Assembly: GCA_039519185.1 (NCBI GenBank)
Contig: CM076847.1
Location: 49,607,708 to 49,671,707, forward strand
DNA from: Astragalus membranaceus
Lineage: Eukaryota > Streptophyta > Magnoliopsida > Fabales > Fabaceae
Reading direction: 5' to 3'
DNA length: 64,000 nt
The notes under the pieces were generated by a model. The model was given only the letters and a program-made list of their open reading frames with translations. It was not told the origin of the DNA and ran no database searches. A program made the position numbers and the translations under genes. Positions 53,371 through 64,000 of this stretch are shown one piece after another (position 1 is the first letter of the stretch; each line of letters begins with the position of its first letter).

Positions 53371-55017
53371 TTTTGCTTGTCCTCAAGCAAACAATCAATT
53401 CAGACTGTGGCTGATTTTTCTATTTAGCTGTTACATGTAATACATCAACCTTAAACACATCAGCACATCAATTATCATCATCAATCTAATACAGTGGCAG
53501 GACAACTGAATTGGAAATACCGAATCATAAGCAGGCAGCATTCTCAAGTTTTCTCTGTACGCTCATCTCACCAGTGTTTCACTCTTGAGGTGTTTCGGGT
53601 ATTCACTCAATTCACAGTACCTGCATCATCGTTTCATAGGCTTGACAGAGTTCTATATCATCTTAGACAAATGAATTGCATACACACATTTTGAGGACTT
53701 TAAGGGTTATAGCGGGTAAGGGTGGATACATTTTGGATAAGTAGGTTGCACTTGGAGTTAGCCCTACCTCTCTTTTTGTCAATTTCACGCAATACTCACC
53801 CATTTTCCCAAAGCATTTAACAAAACAAGAGAAGGAATTTATTTATTTATTTTTCTCTTTTTTTTTTGATATGTATATATATACATATATATATGTATTT
53901 TTTTTTCTTCCTTTTCTTGTTCCTTCTCTTGTATACCACCCCAAACTTAGTTCGTTGCTATTCCACGAGCAACCCCAAACTTAAAAATTCCCCCACTCTC
54001 ACAGCTTTTGTTACCTAACTCCAAGTTAAAATAAACTAGGCTATGATTGTCAGAGAAACAACATACAATTTTTAACAATAGGCTCAGAGGGGCTAGCAGA
54101 GGATAAACATTAATGGGTTGGCTTGAAAGGCTCAGGGGTGCCAAAAGAAATGCCTCAGTGTGTATGAAAATCAAATGGCAAAAACAATTAAGCACAATGT
54201 CAAGTTCTGCAGACTAATGCAGGCAAGGAATACACACAATATATATAAGAACGTGTTTAGGCTCAAACCTCACAGTTGGGATCATAGAGATGGAACTTGA
54301 GAGATGCTGCTCAGAGATGATAAAGAACTTCCGCAACGTTTGTCATGACCCCTGCTATTACTTGATGATAAAACTTGAAGTGTGAGTGTCAAAAGGAAAA
54401 AGCAAACATGCGACCCCAAATGCCACAGATCATCACTATTGAAGCTGCTTTAACTGATCGTACCTGATCAATACGATGGGTTGTTGGTGATGACGTTGAT
54501 CGGTCGCTGTGATGAGGGACCGAGTTGTAAGCCGCACGCGGGTGGTACCTGCAAAGGCACTCCAACGCTCAAGTCAGAGGTGCTTCAACGGGCAGGGTCA
54601 CAAGGTGAGTAAAACATACCTGAAGCCACATGCTGGTGTGGTATATATAACACTGGCGTGCTAGCCGTTGCGGATTTTACGGGACCGGCCGCATCTTGCG
54701 GAGCAAGGTAGACGATGGGCCGCATTGGGCCGGCCTTGGTCGAATGGGCCGCTGGCCCATGTTGCACCTGGTTGCTGCGCGCAGCACCCCCCTTGCTGCA
54801 GGTTGCGCTGGACTGTCTCGTTGGGCCTATTGGGCCACTCCAGAACATTAACAAAACAAAAACAAAATATAGGGCAGTGGTGCCCCACTATCACAGAGTA
54901 AGTTATAATAATAAGTACAGACCAAAGTGCGAAATAAAGTCAAAATAGGGCAAAATACAACCAACAGTGCAAAATAAAGATGTCTGAGTAAAACAGAAAA
55001 ATAAATGAGCCTCCTGC
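53371..55017 (-). other. R5 3' internal region without genes
   Basis: Non-coding, with a small TATATA cluster at 53872-53898 and a GC-rich stretch at 54655-54845 with GGGCCG words. No env-like frame is visible here. Confidence 0.5.
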
Positions 55018-56134
55018 TCAAGGAAATGAAATGTGCTCCTCCAAATACTCATCCCCTGAAAGAAGTGGATCCTGGGGGACCTGCTGCTGCTCTGCATGTG
55101 GTACTGATGAAGATGAGGCGGCGGCTGCTCTGTTCTCGGCCATGTACTCCTCAGCAGCACGGTGGACTCTGTATGATGCCAGGTGTGAAGTATCTATGCC
55201 CTGCTGCTGCAATGACAGAGACGACCCGCACCAGCTGGCCATGAGGAGGTCATACTGGAAAGAGGAGTCGGTCTGAAACTGCTCCTGGTAAGATGGGCCT
55301 GCTGGCTGCTGTGATGCTGGAGGTGCTGGCTGCTGTGGTGCTGCTCCATCTATGGGCCCCTCGGGCTGCTTCAAGATCCAAGCTGCTGTGATCCCCTCCC
55401 TAGGGTCGGTTAGAAGATCATCTGGGTACTCCGGGCAGCCCTGCTGTCTACATAAAGCATGGATGATAGAACAGTGCCCCAATCTAGCCCTAGGACATCT
55501 GGCAATCTCTGCAATACTCGCTGAAATGGCTCTCCCCAGATTGACCCTCTGGCCTCTCATGATAGCTTGTAGTCCCATGGCTACCTTAGTCTTGACATCA
55601 GTGGAGTTGGAGCATGAAATGATAGTCTGATTAAAGAAATTGTTCCAGGCCTTAGGAATTCCCTTCAGAGCCATATTGCAAAAGCGGCGGGGATAGTCTT
55701 GACCAATCGGACCGATAAGATGTCTGTCCCATGTTGCTCCTTGACGACACAACTCCCTCAGCAAACCCTCATAATCATGGGCCCCCTTGTTGTCCCAGGC
55801 ATCCATCAGGAGAGTAGGACACCTCTCTTCCCCTCACCACTGAAACTCTATTGTCTTCATCCCCATAGGCATTTGCATAAAATTCTCTCACCATGCTTTG
55901 GTTGGCTTGTTTGATCATTGAGTTGAGCGAGAGCCAACCCAATTCCCGGAGAGTGGAAATAATGACGGGGAATTCCCCCGTGCTGAGGTTGAAGGCCCTT
56001 TCTGGATTTATCTTTTTCCCCTTGACAACTTGGTGGTACCTCTCCTCATGTACGGGGGACCGGAATCTGTCAACCTCAACTGCGGGTTCCCCTCGCCTTT
56101 TCTTGGAGGTCCCTGCTTTGCTTTTCTTCATCAT
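55018..56134 (-). pseudogene. R5 extra ORF, putative plant transposon protein (Transposase_32-like)
   Basis: Two overlapping frames. The first (56134 to 55775) begins MMKKSKAGTSKKRRGEP and holds ERAFNLSTGEFPVIISTLRE, MVREFYANAYGDEDNRVSVV, RGREVSYSPD. The frame then shifts near 55800, and the rest (55806 to 55018) reads NKGAHDYEGLLRELC, KAWNNFFNQTII and a Gln/Pro/Ala-rich tail. This pattern belongs to a plant-specific protein family of unknown role that is common in Athila-like retroelements. The shift at the SPD/NKGA join breaks it. Confidence 0.7.
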
Positions 56135-57184
56135 TTCTGCTTACCTGTAATGTCCTGTAAAAATTAAAACAAAAAGAATCCAGCACCAATTGTTAGTTCT
56201 CGGTGGGTCCCTGGTGTGGGCCCCACTCACAGCAGCGAATCCAATAAAAACAGACAATAACATCTTCTCAGCACTAGTCAACTACCCTAAGGTTCAATGA
56301 TCATTGACAAAATTAAAGCACATTCACTTTGACATTTTCACAAACAACTTGGCTACACAAAAAATTTCATTCAAGCATTTTATCGAACACCTTGTGTATT
56401 CCAAAAATCCACTTAATTTCTACCCCCAATTCAATCATTCTCTCTCCCACATTTGCAATAAGCAACAATCATGCAACAACATATCATAGGGAACAATCCT
56501 ACTCTTCTAATTTGACTTCGAATCCTCACACTTCCTACCCAAAAATCACCCCAACAACCATCAAAAACACTCAAAATTCTATACTCTAATTAAAGAATAA
56601 GGTTAAGATTGATACCTGGAGATGTTGATGGTGATGAATTCGTGCAATGTAGCAAGAATTTACAATCAAATGTGATCAAAAACCGTAATGGGGTGGGGAA
56701 TTCGTAGTGAGCACCAAGGAGGGAAAATAGAGAAGTTGAAAAGCTTTTTGAATTTGTGTTCGGACTGATCAGTTTTACACTAAAAAGGGTCCAATCGCGA
56801 CGCGGCCCGTGTGTATCGCGTCGCGAGATTACACAGAACCGTTACAGCTCCCAGAATTCTAAAGCATCGCGACGCGACACGCCTCTCTCGCGACGCGAGA
56901 AATGGCAGAAACATTTTTCTGGGCAAACTTTCAACCAATCGCGACGCGACAGAACAGGCTCGCGACGCGAAATAGACCAGAACATTTTTTCTTTGAAATT
57001 GCTTCCTTTTCGCGACATGAACTTGACCGAACACAAAAATTTTCTTCTCATGCCTAAGGCTAACAGCAAAATAAAGTAAATTAAAGACTTGAATTGAAAT
57101 TGAATTAAAGACTTGGTACCTCAGTGGGTTGCCTCCCACTCAGCGCTTCTTTAACGTCACTAGCTTGACGGTTCAGAAGATATC
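56135..57184 (-). other. R5 region between extra ORF and gag-protease
   Basis: 56135-56790 is AT-rich with no gene. 56795-57015 holds six TCGCGACGCG-type words: one pair forms a hairpin (56795-56804 with CGCGTCGCGA at about 56817-56826), the others are direct copies. Near 57120-57170 the minus strand reads ASDVKEALSGRQPTE, the 3' internal motif also seen in R1. Pol would be expected here in an autonomous relative. Confidence 0.65.
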
Positions 57185-59653
57185 TCACATTGGCCCCGGT
57201 GGAGCCTTTTGCTCTTCAAGTGCCCCATTCACAGCTCCTTCCAATTTTTCTCCATTGAATTTCCAGCTAGGCTCACCCACCACTTCCTTTAGATCAACCC
57301 ACTCGCTAGGTGACTTGTCTGGTGGCGAGTGAATGTGCCTTCTGTTTTTGGCTTTTATCTGGGGTTCCTCAACACTATAGCACCCTTCCTTTTTCTCATC
57401 CTTTCTTGCTGCCTTGATCACTTTTAGGGTCACCTCTTCATCTTGCACTCTCAACTTCACGGTCCCATCAGCCACATCTATGACAGCTCTACTGGTGGCT
57501 AGGAAAGGTCTTCCCAAGATGAAAGGGATGTCATTTTCCCCATCCATTGAACTCTTGACCTCAGTGTCACCATCCAACTGCAGAATCACAAAATCTACCG
57601 GGAAGAGGAATTTGCCCACCTTTACCACGACATCCTCCACAATACCATACGGATACCTTATTGACCTATCAGCCAGTTGCAAGGTCATGTGAGTCGATTT
57701 GACTTCACCTCCCCCAAGCTTTTTCCACATTCCCAAGGGCATTAGGTTTATGCTTGCCCCCAAGTCACAGAGTGCCTTATCTATAGTGACATCACCAATT
57801 GCACAAGGAATGGTGAAGCTTCCTGGATCCTTCAGCTTAGGGGGTATTTTGTTTTGAATGATAGCACTGCACTCCTCTGTTAACGCTACCATTTCGTTCT
57901 CCTTCAACCTTTTCTTTTTGGTCAATAACTGTTTCATAAACTTCGCATAGACCGGCATCTTTTCCAGGGCGTCAGCAAAAGGTATATTGATCTGGAGGCT
58001 TCTGAACACCTCCAGGAACGTGGAGAACTGCTCATCCTTCTGATTTTTCTTGCTTACATGAGGATAGGGCAGTTTCATGTAAGATGGAGTTTCCTTGGGT
58101 TCCACTTGAGGGTTGTCTTTCCCCGCTCCCTCACTCTCTTCATTTGCTTTCTTTTCCCTGGGCTTGGTTACTTCAGACGGTTCCAACTCCTTACCACTTC
58201 TCAGATGAATGGCATTGCAATTCTCATTTCTCGGGTTGTCCACAGTGTTAGTAGGGAAACCACTTTTGGATGTGTCCGCAAGTTGCTTCGATAACTGCCC
58301 AATCTGTACCTCCAAATTTTTCATTGATGCCTCATGATTTTTCTCCATGTTTTTCATTACCTGCTCTTGAGCTTGGAAGGTATTTTTGGTCATCTGCATA
58401 AACTGTGTCAATGCATCCTCTAACCGAGAAGGTGGTTTCTGTTGTTGATTGGCAGGTGCCTGAGACTGTTGTTGGTTTGAACTCGTGCCTTCACTGTTAT
58501 TCTTCCAAGAAAAATTGGGATGATTCTTCCACCCTGGATTATAGGTGTTAGAAAATGGATTCTCGCCTTGTCTTTGGAAGTTCCCCATATAGTTGGCCTG
58601 TTCCAATGCTTCTCCATAAGCTGCACAATCACCTTCGTGGGATTCCCTACCACAATAATTGCACCCACCTGCTTGCACTGCTTGTACTGTTGCTGGAGTT
58701 TTGGAGCCTACTTCACATGCTGCCGCTAATTGCTTAGTGAGAGCCTCGATTTGCATGGTCATTAGTTTCTGTTGGGCTAACACCGCGCTGTTTGAATCAA
58801 GCTCCAACACACCTTTCTTTTTGTCAACCCCTCTATCATTTTGGATCCCGTACTCATTGGAAGCCATGTCTTCAACCAACTGCTTTGCTTCTTCCCAAGT
58901 CTTGGTACCTAGGGATCCTCCAGCTGAGGCGTCCAACATCATTCTTGTTTGTGGTCTCAGCCCATGGCAAAAGGTTTGTAACTGTAGGAAATCTTCTATG
59001 CCATGGCCAGGACACTTCTTGAGTAGTAGCTTGAATCGTTCCCAAGAGTCATACAACGATTCGGACTCTCCCTGTGTAAAAATGGAGATGTCAGCTCTTT
59101 TCCTTATGAACTTAGAGATTGGGAAGAACCTCTCCAAGAACTTGTTCTCAAGGTCATTCCATGTGTTGATTGTTCCTGGGAGAGTGTTCAACCAATCCTT
59201 GGCTCTCCCTGTGAGAGTGAAAGGAAACAGCCGGACTTTCTTAGCACTATCGGTTACTCCCTCCGGGTGTGTAGTCCCGCAGATCTCGTAGAATTGGAAC
59301 AAGTGCTGATTTGGGTCTTCGGCATCCGACCCAGAGAATTGCTCTGATTTCAAAGCGGTGAGCACAGAGGATTTGATATCAAACTGGGCCACGCCCACTG
59401 GTTGAAATGCTAATGCTTGGGCACCTTGATTTCTTCGCCCGAAATCACCTAGAGTACGTCGGGGTGGAGGTGGAGGATCAGCCATCTCTTCCTCCTCACT
59501 AGAAAATTCTTCCGATACCGAGGTAGAAGTTGATTGTACCTGTGACAATTCCCTTGCTTGCTGCTTGGCGAGCTTAGCTTTTCTTCGATTTGCCTTTGCT
59601 AGTTTTTCAATTTCCGGGTCAAACAAGAGTTCTTGTGGACCCTTGCTCCGCAT
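57185..59653 (-). CDS. R5 Gag-protease polyprotein
   Basis: 822 residues from the ATG at 59653, about 140 nt inside the primer site. An upstream extension lacks ATG. Domains: basic and coiled N-terminus (KLAKANRRKAKLAKQQ), Gag core at about 100-290 (LFPFTLTGRAKDWLNTLPGT, SLYDSWERFKLLLKKCPGHG), an incomplete zinc knuckle near 345 (CNYCGRESHEGDC), the Athila-type linker (AIHLRSGKEL, PPKLKDPGSFTIPC) and an aspartic protease with DLGAS at about 630 and FILGRPFLAT near 710. It ends in KAPPGPM and a stop, with no RT. The whole frame is intact, rare in this window, so it may be expressed and form particles. Confidence 0.9.
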   Translation of the reverse strand: MRSKGPQELLFDPEIEKLAKANRRKAKLAKQQARELSQVQSTSTSVSEEFSSEEEEMADPPPPPRRTLGDFGRRNQGAQALAFQPVGVAQFDIKSSVLTALKSEQFSGSDAEDPNQHLFQFYEICGTTHPEGVTDSAKKVRLFPFTLTGRAKDWLNTLPGTINTWNDLENKFLERFFPISKFIRKRADISIFTQGESESLYDSWERFKLLLKKCPGHGIEDFLQLQTFCHGLRPQTRMMLDASAGGSLGTKTWEEAKQLVEDMASNEYGIQNDRGVDKKKGVLELDSNSAVLAQQKLMTMQIEALTKQLAAACEVGSKTPATVQAVQAGGCNYCGRESHEGDCAAYGEALEQANYMGNFQRQGENPFSNTYNPGWKNHPNFSWKNNSEGTSSNQQQSQAPANQQQKPPSRLEDALTQFMQMTKNTFQAQEQVMKNMEKNHEASMKNLEVQIGQLSKQLADTSKSGFPTNTVDNPRNENCNAIHLRSGKELEPSEVTKPREKKANEESEGAGKDNPQVEPKETPSYMKLPYPHVSKKNQKDEQFSTFLEVFRSLQINIPFADALEKMPVYAKFMKQLLTKKKRLKENEMVALTEECSAIIQNKIPPKLKDPGSFTIPCAIGDVTIDKALCDLGASINLMPLGMWKKLGGGEVKSTHMTLQLADRSIRYPYGIVEDVVVKVGKFLFPVDFVILQLDGDTEVKSSMDGENDIPFILGRPFLATSRAVIDVADGTVKLRVQDEEVTLKVIKAARKDEKKEGCYSVEEPQIKAKNRRHIHSPPDKSPSEWVDLKEVVGEPSWKFNGEKLEGAVNGALEEQKAPPGPM

Positions 59654-59793
59654 GCACAAATCTCTGAAACACTGAAGCAAACGTCAACAAATTCAAGGAA
59701 CCAACAAGTAGCAAAATTAAGTAACAAACAAACAATAAAAAAACTAAGAATCTAGAATCAACTCGTTTGCCTTGTCGACACCAAAGTCAACAA

Positions 59794-59811
59794 TCCCCGG
59801 CAACGGCGCCA
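59794..59811 (-). promoter_or_regulatory. R5 primer binding site (tRNA-Asp type)
   Basis: The minus strand reads TGGCGCCGTTGCCGGGGA, 6 nt inside the 5' LTR edge at 59818, identical to R1. Confidence 0.92.
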
Positions 59812-59817
59812 AAAACT

Positions 59818-61036
59818 TGTTAAGACTTTGGCAAGTGTACCAAATGTCGTCGCAAGTAATAAAATATCGGTAAGAACCGGTCGATCCACAGGGATTGCGC
59901 GTTGACAACAATAGCAAAATTGTAAATTCGTAGATTGTAGAGATTTGATAAATTGAGTAATTGTTAACAGAACACGAACGTGAATTAATAATGCGAGTAA
60001 AACGACTAGGGATCGAATCCTCTCACCTCGCCTATCACATGAACCTTAGCCAATTCAAGTTAATTATTCAATTTCTAGATTCAATTCATTAATTTAGGTC
60101 AAGGGCAATTCCTTGTCTCAAGACCCCTATTACCCTAAGAGTTACCCTAATTCCTTAGGTGAGTCGTGCCAGAGGGTAACACATTAAGATTAAGAATTAT
60201 AATGAATTCACATAAGCTACCACATATTCCTATGATGATTACTAGCATGTGATCTAAATACCCAATTTCCAGCTACTAATTCATATCCCTATGCAATCAC
60301 TAGCCTGGATCATCGCAATTATCATATGTAATTGAAAAGCATTAAGAACATAGGTAATTAGACAAGCAAATCGAATAACAACTGAATTGACTAGAGCAAT
60401 GGTTCACATGATAGGTTTGGGAGATTCATCTCTCCCTAATCTAAGAGAATTAGTTACAAATCATCCTAAGAGTGGAAACCAACATAAAATAGAAAAAAAT
60501 CATAAAGGAAGACATTAGAACCTTCAATCCCTTGTTCCCAAGTGGTGAGAAGGCTCCAAAATCGCACCTCCAGCTGCTCCAAAGTGTGGCTCCCAATCCC
60601 AAAAACGAAGTCCCTTGAAAAATATGCTGAAACTGCTTTAAAACCCTAATTTTTCACGCACCATCGCGACGCGGCCCGTGTCCGTCGCGTCGCGAAAAAC
60701 GACAGAAGCTTCAGGCCTCGCAGAACAGCTCCAGGTCGCGTCGCGAACCCTCCTGGTCGCGACGCGAAAAATAACAGAAAGTTCTGGCTTGTAAAATTCC
60801 TCCAGATTGCTGCATTTCCGGGCAAGTGTCTGGTTCGCCGAAAGATGCCACAACCAAATAAGAGGTCTTCAAGTCCCATTTAGCTCCAAAAGTGAAGGAA
60901 TAACTTACAATTGAACTTCCTACTACAATTATCTAAAACTGAACTAAATCCCAGATAACGACTGTTATACAATAAAAACCCTGCACAATTGGTCCTAAAA
61001 AATGCCTAACTTACATCATATGATTGGGAGTCAACA
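59818..61036 (-). repeat. R5 5' LTR
   Basis: 1,219 bp, the same length as the 3' LTR. It carries the same pair of TCGCGACGCG hairpins at about 60664-60770. No confident TATA box is seen. Confidence 0.95.
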
Positions 61037-61662
61037 TGAGCATTGTTGTCTTCCTCATAAATTCTGCAGCTATCAATCAAGTCGGAGAAAACACGGATCT
61101 TCTGGTAACCAATCGCCTTCTTAATCTCAGGTCGCAGCCCATTCTCAAACTTAATGCACTTGGAAAACTCAGCAGTAGCCTCACTGTAATGCGGGTAAAA
61201 CTTTGCTAATTCCATGAACTTAGCAGCATACTCAGTCACAGACATATTCCCTTGTTTCAGCTCAAGGAACTCAATCTCTTTCTTACCCCGGACATCCTCC
61301 GGATAATATTTTCTCATAAACTCCCTGCGGAACACAGCCCAAGTGATCTCTTCGTTTGCAGTCTCCAATCTCTGCCTAGCCTCTAACCACCAGTCATCGG
61401 CCTCCTCTGCCAGCATATGCGTACCATAACGGACCTTCTGTGCTGGAGTTCAGTCCATCACACGAAAGATCCTCTCCATCTCTTTCAACCAAGCTAAAGC
61501 CCCATCGGGATCATACCTGCCCTTGAAGGTAGGCGGATTCTCTCTTTGAAAGGTCGCCAAACTACGAGACCCAGCATTCTCACCAGCATTTTGCCGACCC
61601 TCCACGGCCTGAGCCATAGCAGCCAACACAGCAGCAATAGCAGCATCGTTCCTTCCAGCCAT
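61037..61662 (-). pseudogene. R4 Gag N-terminal part
   Basis: ATG at 61662 (MAGRNDAAIAAVLAAMAQ). It reads RSLATFQRENPPTFKGRYDP and, after a stop at 61450-61452 that replaces a Cys codon of R2, YPEDVRGKKEIEFLELKQGN, YAAKFMELAKFYPHYSEATA, then EEDNNAH at the R5 insertion. Beyond R5 the frame resumes at 52134. Confidence 0.9.
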
Positions 61663-61765
61663 CTCAACTAATCACTACAATCATAAGCAACAGTTAGAAC
61701 TAATTGACAATACTTGATCGTCAATGACACAATAACTTGACAACTTGGTCGGACAGACCGAAACT

Positions 61766-61777
61766 GCTCTGATACCA
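61766..61777 (-). promoter_or_regulatory. R4 primer binding site (initiator Met)
   Basis: The minus strand reads TGGTATCAGAGC, next to the 5' LTR edge at 61782. Confidence 0.95.
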
Positions 61778-61781
61778 CTAA

Positions 61782-64000
61782 TGTAACACCCCTTTTCTAC
61801 CCGGTAAACTTTTGAGAAAAATCAGAGTTTCAAAAACATTTTTCACTACACCCACAAGGGATGCTACATTTACACCAATAAAACATCACACGCCAACAAT
61901 AAAATTCACCATTAAAATAGTACGATACATAGCACGTCCTAAATGGGACGAACCCCCAAACACTTGTTCAGTTTACATGACAGTAACTCCATCACCACGC
62001 AGCGGAATAAAAATAAAGGTTCAAATGAATAATCATAACATCACCATAAAACTTCAGCAATTAAATAATAAGGACAACTAATAAAGCCTAGCGTTCATCC
62101 CCCCGAGTGCTACGTATCAGAGCGACGACACCGACTCGACTAGCGAAGGTAGACATGCCTTCACTCGAAATCACCTGCACGTTACCAGCATAGGGGTAAC
62201 ATGCAAACAGAAGGGGTGGGATATCTAACATTATAATAGCATATATGATAAGCAATATGCTAGAGTTACGACAACTATATCCACCGCTTCACAACAACAT
62301 CAAATTGCAATCACCAAGAATCATCACCAATGTCATGAGTAAATGAATGAGATGCAACCCACACCAACGGGTATATGCATGTGGTACCAATCATCACCAA
62401 TAAAATAGCCAATAAGGGCATCATCACCTATATCATCACCACGTTTTTAAGCATCATCATCATCACCTATAACTCCAAGGCCGAAGCCTTCATCATCAAA
62501 ATAGTGCATATGAAATGTATGCGACACCATGAACAATGCACCAGAAACAATCAACAACAATAGTCATCTAAGTGACACAACACACCAATATCAACAAATG
62601 GTCATAGACCCATCACCTATCACCTTAGCCAATAAAATAGGCACATCACCTGTTATATCATCACCAATAACACCAACACCTATAGGGCAGTCTAACAACT
62701 CGATCAACAACCACCGACACCAAAGACATCAATAGATTTACACATCAATGGCAACAACAATTTTACAACACCGAGAACAACGACAATTCACATCACCTGG
62801 AACAACAACGATTTTTCAACACCAATACCAACGACCACTGGGACAGCCACCCAGGCGCCCAGCCACCAACAACCAAATACGACATGGTAGGAACTGGCGC
62901 CCAGCAGCAGGGCGCCAACAGACAACACCATCCAGCAGGAACTGGCGCCCAGCAACAGGGCGCCAATAGGCAACAGCAACCAACAGGAACTGGCGCCCAA
63001 CAACAGGGCGCCAACAGGCAAGAACAACCAACAGGAACAGGCGCCCAGCAACAGGGCGCCAACAGGCAACAACAACCAACAGGAACTGGCGCCCAGCAAC
63101 AGGGCCCCACAGGCAACAACAACCAACAGGAACTGCCGCCCAGCAGCAGGGCGCCAACAGGCAACAGCAACAAACAGGACATGGCGACCCGGAGCAGGAC
63201 GCCTAGCACAACAGCAACAACCACAGACATGGCGCCCAGGAGCAGGGCGCCTAGCACAACAACAACAACAGACATGGCGCCCAGGAGCAGGGCGCCTAGC
63301 ACAACAGCAACAAGAACAGACATGGCGCCCAGGAGCAGGGCGCCAAGCACAACAGCAACAACAACAGACATGGCGCCCAGGAGCAGGGCGCCTAGCACAA
63401 CAGCAACAACAACAGACATGGCACCCAGGAGCAGGGCGCCTACATGCAGCAACAAACTCAGGAACAGGCGCCTAGTGGCAGGGCGCCAACATCCTGCCTG
63501 CACACGGCAAGCAAAATCGCAACACAGGAACACACTGGGCGCCTAGGGCGCCACTTCCAGCAACAACCAAAGACAGAACACAATGACTGGGCGCCTAGGG
63601 CGCCAGTTTCAGCGATAGGAACAACACTGGGCGCCTAAGGCGCCTTCCTCAGCAACACCGAAACAACACTGGGCGCCTAGGGCGCCACTCCCAGCAACCA
63701 AGACAGCAACATGCGACAACATCAATGGCGCCTAGGGATCAATTTTTTTTTGATTTTCACCATGATCAATCACCAAACACCAATTGAAATCAACATGAAT
63801 ACATTCAAACATCACCAAATAAACACCAAACAAAATCAAAGGGACAACATAGGGCCTATCTCCCACATAACACCCATCATACACCCTATTATAAAGGTAG
63901 AACCCACCCTTACCTTAGATTTGCCGAATACGAGATCCCCTTGCACGAAAACTCCAAAGAACCACAGCAACAAGAGCTCCTCTCCTCTTTCTCCTTGGTT
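61782..64000 (-). repeat. R4 5' LTR, incomplete at the window edge
   Basis: 2,219 bp visible of about 2.4 kb. It matches the 3' LTR throughout, with the TATA word at 63887-63893 and the same GGCGCC arrays. Confidence 0.93.
62890..63715 (-). repeat. 48-bp GGCGCC minisatellites in R4 5' LTR
   Basis: The same two 48-bp unit types as in the 3' LTR but with a different unit order and at least one 3-bp loss (near 63255-63270), so copies have changed independently since insertion. Confidence 0.88.

Larger units (their letters stand above)
52135..61036 (-). mobile_element. R5: young Athila-like gag-protease element without polymerase
   Basis: 8,902 bp, 1,219-bp LTRs differing at about 11 sites by eye, perfect duplications TGAGC (52130-52134 and 61037-61041), tRNA-Asp primer site, a polypurine tract and an intact gag-protease ORF. 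No RT, RNase H or integrase is present. Instead, toward the 3' LTR lies a frameshifted ORF of the Transposase_32 type. It inserted in the R4 gag between the capsid and the zinc knuckles. An element this recent must have been moved by proteins from elsewhere. Confidence 0.92.
43357..64000 (-). mobile_element. R4: Del/Tekay element, deleted and twice interrupted, 5' LTR runs off the window
   Basis: Minus strand, related to R2. The 3' LTR is 43357-45796, the 5' LTR starts at 61782 and is incomplete. The internal parts are 45797-46855, 50802-52134 and 61037-61781, separated by S2 (TSD ATTAG) and R5 (TSD TGAGC). It has lost RT and RNase H, has stops in gag and pol and a frameshift in the protease. 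It is dead. LTR differences by eye are more numerous than in R2 or R5, as expected for the older host of R5. Confidence 0.92.

Noticed and set aside
55031..55630. Plus-strand open frames opposite the R5 extra ORF
   Set aside because: They are shadows of the minus-strand Gln/Ala/Pro-rich coding sequence.

Overview
This is repeat-packed nuclear DNA from a plant, most likely a eudicot with a large, retrotransposon-rich genome. The evidence is nested Ty3/gypsy elements (Del/Tekay, Athila/Tat-like and Ogre-like), two En/Spm CACTA transposons, fragments of plastid genes in the nuclear DNA, and one intronless plant UDP-glycosyltransferase. The species cannot be named from this window. Only one ordinary host gene is convincing, a zeatin O-glucosyltransferase-like UGT at 34440-35822 (+). 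Almost everything else is mobile DNA.

Layout: (1) 1-12930, R1, a gag-only Athila/Tat-like retroelement on the minus strand. Its LTR was split by R2 (2158-11115), an almost intact Del/Tekay chromovirus with 5-bp target duplications, about 99% identical LTRs and one in-frame stop in pol. (2) 12931-27273, CACTA-B (minus), split by CACTA-A (13994-22071, plus) with a 3-bp duplication. CACTA-A carries a TNP2 transposase part, a Transposase_24-type second gene and captured host pieces: an RNA cytidine acetyltransferase exon, an AP2/ERF 3' end and a gypsy RNase H fragment. (3) 27274-33116, low-complexity and tandem repeats split by S1, a 3-kb Del-like solo LTR (28815-31811). (4) 33117-36920, the UGT island. 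(5) 36921-43356, Tat-like LTR and gag debris, including two head-to-head LTR pieces around a patchwork of plastid ndhH and atpI sequence. (6) 43357-64000, R4, a second Del element whose 5' LTR runs off the window. It lost RT and RNase H by deletion and was split twice: by S2 (46856-50801), a 3.9-kb Ogre-like solo LTR, and by R5 (52135-61036), a young Athila-like gag-protease element without polymerase.

How it works together: R2 and R4 encoded Gag, protease, RT, RNase H, integrase and a chromodomain for copy-and-paste spread. R1 and R5 supply only Gag or Gag-protease and would depend on partners. CACTA-A and B encoded cut-and-paste transposition proteins but both are internally deleted.

The most striking signal is in S2: eight stem-loops, each with exactly a 19-nt loop around a shared AACAAAGGTT core and with stems that differ in sequence but stay paired, plus two covarying double-hairpin modules. 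The G.U polarity and a minus-strand TATA box both suggest a structured leader RNA. More broadly, LTRs of several unrelated families here each carry their own GC-rich palindromic array.
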